This document shows positions 56,557-64,000 of a stretch of DNA of 64,000 nucleotides, in pieces (the stretch's first letter is position 1; each line of letters starts with the position of its first letter). Source of the stretch: Laburnicola sp. R22_1 (taxonomy: Eukaryota > Ascomycota > Dothideomycetes > Pleosporales > Didymosphaeriaceae); the NCBI GenBank assembly GCA_014281115.1, contig JACONQ010000011.1, positions 868,001-932,000 of the forward strand, in the 5' to 3' direction. The notes beneath the pieces are model-generated. The model saw nothing but the letters and a program-made list of their open reading frames with translations. It searched no databases and was not told where the DNA came from. The position numbers were made by a program, and so were the translations under genes.

Positions 56557-59500
56557 ATGTCCATCCGTGTCCTGATCAAAGACTATCCGCACCGCGCCAT
56601 CGCCCTCACCACTGCGACCCACGCGCTTGTCCTCCGCCACAGCTCGACGTCCACAGAGCAGAATGGAAACGCCTCGACGACGTCGCTCGGCAGCAATGGC
56701 ACGGGCGCTGCACGCTGCATGGTGGAATTCGCACACCTCGACGAGATCGACTTGAGTGACTACCGAGCACTCAACAGTGTGAATGCGCATGGCACATTAG
56801 GGCTCATCACCGTGAATGGCGACGTGTTCCTCGTGGTGGTCAACGGGAGTAGGAAGGTTGCGGATGTGCGGCCGGGAGAGACGGTGCAGAGGATACATAG
56901 CGTGGGCTTTTATTGCTTGAACAGCGCGAGCTACGACGCTCTGCTGAATGACGAGGTCAATCCATACCCGACGGACACGGTCGATGACGAGGGCTATGAG
57001 ATGGGATTTGGCCGAGGGAAGACAGAGAACCCGATGGAGCACCCGTGTTTGGCGCTCAAGAAGTTATTGAGTAGCGGGACGTTCTACTACAGCTCGGATT
57101 TCGACCTGACCAGGAGGTTACAGAAGAGGTAGGCAAGTTAATACTTGAAGGAGAGGCTGGGCTGACTTGAGCAAGGTCTTCAGACGCGGCGACCGTTTCG
57201 ATTGACAGCTTGGACGCCGGTTTCTTGTGGAACTCGTACATGATCCAGCCGCTCGTGGACTTTAGATCGCGGCTGGCACCGCGGGAGAAGCAGGCGTTAG
57301 ACACTTCCGGGATTTTAACGTCTGCTATTCGTGGCTTTGCGCTGACGGTTACGGTGCCGTCTTCTTCGTCCCCTATACGGGCAACCCGATCCGGACTGCC
57401 ATCGCAAATGACATTGATTTCGAGGTTATCTTGTCGACGAGCTGGAACGAGATTCAATGCGCGAGGTATCGACGACGACGGCAATGTTGCGAATTACGTC
57501 GAGACTGAGACGATATTCTACGCGCCAACGGGTCTATGCTTCTCGTATACACAGGTTCGAGGCAGTGTGCCTGTATTTTGGGAACAAGCAACTGGACTTT
57601 TGCCTGGACAGCAGAAAATTACCATCACGAGATCTCCGGAAGCTACGCAACCGGCTTTCGACAAGCATTTCGATAATCTTGAGCTCAGCTACGGCGCGTT
57701 ACACGTTGTTAATCTCCTAAGCAACGAGAAGCCGAATGAGCTGGAGTTGACGCATAGATATCGACATCATATCAGACAAAGCCCTATGAACTATGCGCAC
57801 GATCAGTCGAAAGAACACGAGCTCATCAAGCTTACGGAATACGACTTCCATGCCGAAACAAGGGGGCCAGGAGGCTACGAAATGGCGAGCATGATCCAAC
57901 AGTGGATACGAGATTCCGCGGACGGCTTTGCATACTATCTCTCGGAAGACCTAGAAGAGCATACGAGATCTAATGGTCAAGACTATGTCGTTCGAAGACC
58001 GACTACTATATTGCAGCAAGAAGGCGTTTTCAGGACGAACTGTTTGGACTGTCTAGACCGGACGAACCTCGTTCAGACCATCATCAGTAAAATGGCGCTG
58101 GAGATATTCCTGAATCACAAGAGGACAGGGGCTAGCCAAGACTTCTGGGTCAGACATTCGAGTATGTGGGCAGATAATGGAGACGCATTGTCGCGGATAT
58201 ATGCTGGGACAGGAGCTTTGAAGTCCTCATTCACAAGACACGGAAAGATGTCGCTCGCTGGAGCTCTGGCAGATGCAAGAAAGAGCGCTACGAGAATGTA
58301 CATCAACAACTTCGCTGACAAGGGTCGACAAAACACCATCGATATGCTACTCGGCCGGTTAATGGGCCAAGTACCAGTGCACCTTTATGATCCGATCAAC
58401 GACTTCGTCCTTGCAGAGCTCAATAGGCGTTCAGCTGAGTATTCGCAAAGTGAAGTCATACATATCCTCGCTGGAACCTTTAACCTCAACGGCAAGACCC
58501 ACGGTCTCCACGAAGACCTGTCGCCTTGGTTATGTCCAGATGTCAACTCCTCTCAGCAGTGCCCTGAGATTGTTGCCGTGGGCTTCCAGGAAATCGTGGA
58601 TTTGAGCCCGCAGCATATCATGTCTACTGACCCAGCCAGGCGGCAGGCATGGGAGACTGCCGTGAGGGACTGCCTAAACGAGAATGCGGCAAGGCATGGG
58701 CAGGAAGAATACGTTCTCCTAAGGGGAGGCCAACTCGTGGGTGCGAGTTTGTCGGTTTTTGTGAGGGCGTCATCATTGAAGACTATCAAGAATGTGGAGG
58801 GAAGCTTGAAGAAAGTAAGCTGATAGCTTCATTCTTATTGTCCAACTGCTGACCAGATTGTAGACGGGCATGTCTGGTATGGCAGGCAACAAAGGCGCAG
58901 TCGCCATTCGTATGGAGTACGCCAACACCTCAATATGCTTCGTTACGGCACATCTCGCAGCCGGCTTCGCCAACTACGAGGAGAGAAATAGGGATTACAA
59001 GACCATAAGTCATGGTCTGCGGTTTCAGAGAAACAGGTCAATTGAGGATCATGATACAGTGATCTGGCTTGGAGACTTCAACTACCGGATAGGCTTGAGC
59101 AACGAGAAGGTACAGAAGCTATGCCAGGTCGGCGATCTTGAGACAATGTACGAAAACGATCAGGTATGCTATGCTTTTGTTACATCTTTGCATACAAATG
59201 CTAACGTCACTACAGCTCAATCTTCAAATGGTCGCTGGTCTGACTTTTCCTTATTACTCCGAAGCTCGCATCACCTTCCTCCCTACGTACAAATATGACA
59301 TTGGCACCGACACTTACGATACTTCGGAAAAAGCCCGCATCCCCGCCTGGTGCGATCGCATTCTTCGTAAAGGTGACAACATTCGGCAAATCAACTATGA
59401 CTGCGCCCCGCTCCGCTTCTCTGACCATCGTCCTGTGTACGCTACCTTCCAATGCTTGATTAGCAAGGTCGACGAGAAGAAGAAAGAGCAACTGAGCCAA

Positions 59501-60460
59501 GAGCTCTACGGGAGGAGGAAGGAAGTTGTCGGTGATACACGCGCATCTAGTGGAGCAGCCTTGGAGGACACCGATGACGAAGATTTTCTGGGCTACGAAA
59601 GTGTGGAACCAGGTCTACCGCCCGCAAGTTCCGATCGGAGGAAGTGGTGGCTTGACAACGGACTGCCTGCACGCTCGAGGGTGCAGCCACCGAGCAACGA
59701 CCACATTCCCAACCCTAAACGGCCCAGTAATCCGTTCACGCCGTCACCAGAACCCGACTGGGTCGAAGTCAAGCGAATGGCCAAGCCGGAACCGCCGCCC
59801 GCTCGGGGCACAGCACGAGCACAAGCGGTAGACTTCAACGGCGTAGGAGCGAATGCACCAAAGAGCCAAGCAAGCTCAGTCAAGAGTCTAAACCTCTCAA
59901 ATCCAGCGCAGAATCCAATGGCAAGGAAGCTTGTAGCTCCTCCCTTCAACCCTAACCCAAGTTCGACAACAAATCCCACCACCAATCCTTCCATGTCCTA
60001 TCTTGACGGCACCAACGACCTAAGACGCTCCACCTCCTCCGCATCGTCCCGCTCCTTGCCCAGCTTGCCCCACCGCCCCGCTCAACACCCCCCACCTTCC
60101 AACCTCACACGAGAGCTCTCCCGTAAAGCCGCACCTCCGATACCCACCAAGAAGCCCTCCCTCGTCGGAACGCCCACACCCCCGCCCCAACGTTACCGCG
60201 ACGAGCCCGATACGTCGAGTAGACAACAGCCACAGCCGCAGCCGCCGCTGCCACGGCGCTCCATGGCGGAGAGGAGACCGGTAGGGACTGGGGCTGGGAA
60301 TGGCGTGGATACTTTAATTGATACGAGTGAGGAGGAGAGGCCGGCTTTGCCGCCGAGGACGGGCGCAGGGGTCGGTGCAAGAGGGAGGAGTTTGATGGAT
60401 GAGGAGCCGGAGGATTTGGAGAGTTTGAGGGGGTGGGAGGTGCTTAGGCCGGTTAGGTGA
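56557..60460 (+). CDS. Synaptojanin-type phosphoinositide phosphatase (Inp51-53 family)
   Basis: Two-domain lipid phosphatase that removes phosphates from PI monophosphates (SAC domain) and the 5-phosphate of PI(4,5)P2, acting in endocytosis and actin patch turnover. Exons are 56557-57128, 57176-58814, 58864-59163 and 59216-60460 (1251 residues). The SAC domain covers about residues 50-530. Its landmarks are IHSVGFYCLNSASYDALL, ISRLSCRRAGTRFNARGIDD and the catalytic C-x5-R in FRTNCLDCLDRTNLVQT. The 5-phosphatase domain follows (ILAGTFNLNGKT, AVGFQEIVDLSPQHI, GMSGMAGNKGAVAIR, FVTAHLAAG, IWLGDFNYRI, IPAWCDRIL, FSDHRPVYATF). The C-terminal 300 residues are Pro/Ser-rich with PPxP repeats that probably bind SH3 proteins. 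Both active sites are complete. The three introns use donors GTAGGC, GTAAGC and GTATGC. Confidence 0.95.
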
Positions 60461-61163
60461 AGTGAGGTGGGGGGTTGGACTTGTGGATGTTGGGGTGGTG
60501 TGGGGCGTGCGTCTGGCGTCTGGGGTTGGGGAGGTTGGATTGTGGGTACGGTATCTACCTAGTTTTGAGGGATTAGCGCGGCGTTTTGGGGAATTCTAGG
60601 CTTTTGCTGTTGTGAGTGAGTTGGTGTGTTCTAAGGTTGGTTGTGGATTGTTGTGGTTGCACGTTGGATGCGTGAGGTCTTTGTGTTGGTGGGTGAAGTC
60701 TAGGTGGGTAGCTGGGATTGAGGTGGGTTTGTGATATTGGCCGAAGTAGCCTGCTCGAACCTCAAGTTGAGATGCGCCTTTGAAGCCGTTTAACGTGGAA
60801 GAGATGTTGCCTCCGACTGGCGAGATCTAAAAATGTTAAGTTGGTGTAGCTGAGTCCGAGAATAGATGTACTTCCGCGGGTTGCTTACAGGGTGCTTACT
60901 AATTGGGGTTCCCCCTACTCGGTATTCGCCTGTCTGTTCTTATGATTTGGGTGAGAACTTTCAGCCGCATCTTAGACTCCAGCCGAATGCGCGTCAGCCT
61001 GGATGTCTTGGCTGATACCTTATAGGTGTGAACTCGCACGATCCGGCGCTTTTATTAACACCTTTGATCCAAAAATTGAGCGCTCTCATTCCCTTGAATC
61101 CCGATGGTAGTCTCTAATAGTCATTTTTTCAACCCTTGTTCGCCATCAATCATCTCCCCAACC
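60461..61163. other. Intergenic region, no supported gene
   Basis: About 700 bases: a G/T-rich 3' flank of the phosphatase gene to about 60740, then promoter-like sequence. No repeat or RNA gene seen. Confidence 0.4.
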
Positions 61164-61789
61164 ATGCTGCGTTCATTGCTCCGCTCTTTTTATTCTCTGG
61201 CCCACACTCTCTCGTTTGTCTATATTACATTCGTTATCCTCCGCCTCACCCTCTCAACGCAATATCCCGTCCATGTCGTAACCTCCTCATCCATGGCCCC
61301 GGCCTTCTCCCGCGGTGACATTGTCATCATCTCCAACAGCACTGAGCGCATCAAAGTTGGGGATATTCCGGTAGTATGGTTCGAGGATGCGACTCTGCCA
61401 ATGGTGCATAGAGCTGTAAAAGTCGTTTGGGGCCAGAGGCAGGGTGGGAACGGAGATGGTAGTGAAGAAATGAAAGGTAGTAGTGAGGCAGCGGCACTAC
61501 AGTGAGTCAACTCCGAGCTCAGATATCGGCATCCAACGTGTTGCTCACGTGTCTAGCATAGCTAACATTTGCGTACAGGCAACTCGTTTTGACAAAGGGT
61601 GATAATAGCCCTATTGATGATGTCGGGCTCTATCCTTGGGGTCAAAAGTTCGTGTATCGAGAGCAGATCGTTGGAGTGGTAAAGTGGTATATACCATGGC
61701 TGGGATGGCCAGCAATTTGGTTGCAAGAAATTCCTTATCTGAAAAATGGATTGCTGGGTATTTTGATCGGTGTTGGATTGCTATTCTGA
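61164..61789 (+). CDS. Sec11-like ER signal peptidase, divergent
   Basis: Serine protease of family S26B, the catalytic type of the ER signal peptidase complex. Exon 1 is 61164-61501 and exon 2 is 61579-61789 (182 residues). The N-terminal membrane anchor is TLSFVYITFVILRLTL. The catalytic boxes are present in changed form: Ser in VTSSSMAPAFSRGDIVII (usually SGSMEPAF), His in LPMVHRAVKV, and Asp in VLTKGDNSPIDDVGLYPWGQ. The GYxP-type block is IVGVVKWYIPWLGW, and a C-terminal hydrophobic segment (LLGILIGVGLLF) closes the protein. The intron (donor GTGAGT) keeps the frame at the LQ-QLVLTKGD join. The departures from the usual boxes and the Gly/Ser insert after the His box suggest a paralogue rather than the essential housekeeping copy (inference). 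An ATG at 61104 would add 20 residues. Confidence 0.87.
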
Positions 61790-61929
61790 AAATTGCGAGA
61801 TAACCTCCGTTTTGCAAGTGACTAGGGAGTAATGTTTAACAGGAAATCCTAGTACAAAGTCATTTCTTTTGCATTGTAATTTTTGGTTTAACGGCAAACA
61901 CACATTAATGAAAAATGTGAGGAAGTACA

Positions 61930-62190
61930 AAGAGTAATCGGCAGTTTCTAAGACTCCATCCCTTCAAGCCTCCAAGACCTCGCAAGACAGTCAGTCAGCG
62001 CTCTACAAAGTTAGCCAAGCCTTTACAACCTCACAAGACCATCAGTCAGCGCTACATCACGTCGGCTACCTAGGTAAGCATCAGTCAGCGCTCCACAAAG
62101 TTAGCCAAGCCTTTATAACCTCACAATACCATCAGTCAGCGCTACATAACATCAGCTAACTAGGTAAGCATCAGTCAGCGCCACACAAAG
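61930..62190. repeat. Tandem repeat, ~90-base unit with ATCAGTCAGCGC core
   Basis: Two full units (about 61988-62076 and 62077-62168) and a partial third follow one another. Each contains the core CATCAGTCAGCGC twice, an AAAGTTAGCCAAGCCTTTA block and the end CTAGGTAAG. Differences between units are nearly all C/T or G/A transitions. The array lies between the Sec11-like and MBOAT genes, in their convergent 3' region. Confidence 0.8.
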
Positions 62191-62247
62191 TCATCCTGGT
62201 CACCTTGAGTGAACCGCATAGCCTAATCCCTCAATGCTTAGCCTCAA

Positions 62248-63432
62248 CTACAAAGCCCAGAATGATCGACTCAACTCCATATACACTCTCGGATACGCCA
62301 CCCTAGGTATCAGCCAAAGGAAGAAAAAGCATACCCATAATAGTCCACCAACCCTCCGCCACATCACTGGCTTCTGTACGCCGCTCCTGGATCTACACAG
62401 ACTGGCGACCAAGATTTCCATCATCACCGCGCTAAAATTGATTAAAAAGAAGGACACATCCTTATACCCGTGTGCATCGCCAAGCTGCCATCCAATCAGT
62501 GCATGCGCACCTCCCGACAGGGAAAAGACGAAGAGCGCCACGAATATTTTGCTGATCCAAGGGCTCTCTAAGCCAGGCATCCGACGTGCGATGGCACGAG
62601 CCCAGGTTGCGGCTGAGGGTGAAAACAGCTGGTGCCAGAAATGGGTCCAGAAACGGCGAATGGTGTATCCTTCTGCGGGATGGCCAAATAGCGGTGGCCA
62701 TTCGTGAGCACTATCAAGGCGGAGGAGGGCGACGAAGATCAGGGCTAAGATACAGTGGGCGATCTCGAGCTGGGTTGCTGTGTCGAGGAACCAGATGACA
62801 GTGACGATAACTCGGACGAGGAAGTCGTGGAGACTTAAATGGCCATGTATTGTTCTCCGTATCAGTGATTCTTTGCTTGGAGAAAAGTCGTCCCAAGTGC
62901 AGTGAAGCTGGGCTAAGGCCGCATAGAGGAGCGACTCCGCTGCGTACAACGCCAACGGGCGGATGATGCGAACTAACCATGACCATGCCACAGGACTATG
63001 ATCAATCTGGCCTAGTAGGAGCATCCTTGGATTGTTGTATGATCTGTAAGCTGCTCTCCAAGTCCAGCGACTGATGTTGTGCTGCTGAAAGATGATAGGT
63101 GTCTGGAGGGCTGCGATGATGCACAGCATACCAAGCTGAAAGCTGAGACCGGTAATCCATGTGTCTTTTAGAGACCCGATTGAGAAAGCTAGTAATGCCC
63201 ACGTGGGCAGTATCAAAAGAGAACGATAGGGTTTTGGATAGTATAATCCAACCAGAACCAATGTGATGCTTCCGCAATAGAGCGTGCAGGATTGAAGAAA
63301 GCCCATTTTGAGATCACTCTCAGTTGACTGGACGTGGAAAGATGGATACTGGCGGGGAGGTCCGGAGGGGCTTCCACTGATGTTCAGATGGCGTTGGGCG
63401 AATGCGAGATCTGTGAGAGAATTCGTGAGCAC
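62248..63432 (-). CDS. Wax-synthase-like MBOAT acyltransferase
   Basis: Polytopic membrane protein of the wax synthase-like MBOAT group (MBOAT_2). In fungi these often acetylate or acylate secondary metabolites or sterols; the substrate is unknown. The frame is uninterrupted and encodes 394 residues from 63432. A shorter start at 63306 (MGFLQSCTLYCGSITLVLVG) begins directly at the first membrane segment. About eight hydrophobic segments are visible. The family signature is GYTIRRFWTHFWHQLFS at about residue 265, followed by the probable catalytic His in FSLSGGAHALIGW. No other metabolite gene is visible nearby, though the region right of 64000 is unseen. Confidence 0.82.
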   Translation of the reverse strand: MLTNSLTDLAFAQRHLNISGSPSGPPRQYPSFHVQSTESDLKMGFLQSCTLYCGSITLVLVGLYYPKPYRSLLILPTWALLAFSIGSLKDTWITGLSFQLGMLCIIAALQTPIIFQQHNISRWTWRAAYRSYNNPRMLLLGQIDHSPVAWSWLVRIIRPLALYAAESLLYAALAQLHCTWDDFSPSKESLIRRTIHGHLSLHDFLVRVIVTVIWFLDTATQLEIAHCILALIFVALLRLDSAHEWPPLFGHPAEGYTIRRFWTHFWHQLFSPSAATWARAIARRMPGLESPWISKIFVALFVFSLSGGAHALIGWQLGDAHGYKDVSFFLINFSAVMMEILVASLCRSRSGVQKPVMWRRVGGLLWVCFFFLWLIPRVAYPRVYMELSRSFWAL

Positions 63433-63737
63433 ATCAACACAGTGTGGAGCAGCCGATTGCTTCCTTTAAGCACTGCTGACGCCACTCCTGCAGCTTACTG
63501 AGAAAACATTGGCAGTTGCCAAGTTCGAACGTGTCTCGTTAAACAGCGCATCTGCTGATGCTTTCAAATGTTCACCTAAGCACGCGACAGGAAGTCTTAG
63601 AATGACATGGGATCGGCTACAATGAGGTATAAAGTTTGCATATCCCGAGCAGGACTGGACAACTCACCACAGCATCTTCAGAACTCACACGCCTCGTTAC
63701 AGCTCCTCAAACAGCTCGAATTTACCCAGCAATCAAC
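63433..63737. promoter_or_regulatory. Divergent promoter between MBOAT and secreted-protein genes
   Basis: The 305 bases separate two divergent start codons. A TATA-like GGTATAAAG lies at about 63626, roughly 110 bases before the secreted-protein start. Confidence 0.5.
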
Positions 63738-64000
63738 ATGCGCTACCAACTCGCAAGTATGGCCGCCGTTCTGGTGGGCTTCACTATGATGCAAACCTGT
63801 CCTGCCCCTGTCGGTGCTGTCATTGGCTTCATTGCTTCCATCGTTGGCAGCGTCGGGAAGGTCATTGTAAGCCAGCTTTCGAAACGTGACTTTGAAGATG
63901 GTGGATTTGCATATAATTTCACTCTCGGTACTACGGAGCCAGATGGCGCCTCATTTGACAAGAGAGCTACTTGCGTAAGTCTCAACACTGAACATTCATA
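63738..64000 (+). CDS. Small secreted protein precursor, 3' end outside window
   Basis: The first exon (63738 to about 63970) encodes about 78 residues, followed by a GTAAGT donor; the rest is outside the window. The N-terminus has a typical signal peptide (MRYQLASMAAVLVGFTMMQT), with likely cleavage near CPAPVGA. A hydrophobic glycine-containing stretch (GFIASIVGSVGKVIVSQL) follows. Two Lys-Arg sites (LSKR/DFEDG and DKR/ATC) look like Kex2 processing sites. I do not recognise the family. The pattern fits a secreted peptide precursor or effector-like protein, but this is inference from an incomplete gene. Confidence 0.65.
   Translation, partial: MRYQLASMAAVLVGFTMMQTCPAPVGAVIGFIASIVGSVGKVIVSQLSKRDFEDGGFAYNFTLGTTEPDGASFDKRATCVSLNTEHS

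Noticed and set aside
1..64000. CRISPR arrays, tRNA and rRNA genes, biosynthetic gene cluster
   Set aside because: I found no regularly spaced direct repeats of CRISPR type, no convincing A-box/B-box pairs, no rRNA-like sequence and no PKS or NRPS core enzyme.

Overview
The window is nuclear chromosomal DNA from a filamentous ascomycete (Pezizomycotina), most likely a Dothideomycete. Genes are densely packed on both strands and carry short introns of about 45-80 bases with GT...AG ends and CTAAC-type branch sites. The content is typical of moulds: a velvet factor, a HET-domain protein, a hybrid histidine kinase, a Hel2-type ligase and ATG5. Repeats have diverged almost only by C/T and G/A transitions, which is the footprint of repeat-induced point mutation (RIP). 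Placement in Dothideomycetes is inference from gene families. Almost all multi-exon models were rebuilt by hand from splice sites, and every complete joined model adds up to a whole number of codons.

Layout. Bases 1-2713 hold a hybrid histidine kinase running off the left edge. Bases 2714-8042 are gene-poor, with an AT-rich RIP-mutated repeat block at 3660-4515. Bases 8043-25000 are a gene block: a Dnt1-like nucleolar protein with SAP-like repeats and AT-hooks, an unknown nuclear-type protein, a METTL21-type lysine methyltransferase, a conserved unknown protein, a CSA/ERCC8 WD40 protein, RRN10 (Pol I factor), MND1 (meiotic recombination) and the Hel2/ZNF598 ubiquitin ligase. Bases 24900-32250 are repeat-rich and contain velB. 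Then come an RRM-YTH RNA reader (32253-34330), a 2.8 kb gap, a Bem46/ABHD13 hydrolase, the proteasome beta-1 subunit PRE3, a Pho80-like cyclin, a prolyl 4-hydroxylase-like oxygenase, a spherulin-4 protein, a CobW GTPase, a small stress-type protein, an unknown protein and ATG5. Bases 51446-54741 encode a HET-domain protein, followed by an Arg/Ser-rich protein, a synaptojanin-type phosphoinositide phosphatase, a Sec11-like signal peptidase, a wax-synthase-like MBOAT protein and the start of a small secreted protein cut by the right edge.

The genes are mostly unlinked housekeeping functions: rDNA chromatin and Pol I transcription, DNA repair, recombination, ribosome quality control, proteasome, autophagy and phosphoinositide turnover. 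They do not form one pathway or a biosynthetic cluster. I see no CRISPR array, no convincing tRNA or rRNA gene and no intact autonomous transposon. I did not find a clearly new biological system. The points most worth a second look are a 15-base micro-exon carrying the proteasome catalytic threonine, a start-codon-only exon in MND1, a foldback element inside a velB intron, a dispersed RIP-marked repeat family in several promoters, and a HET gene with an in-frame TGA that an unproven 69-base intron would remove.
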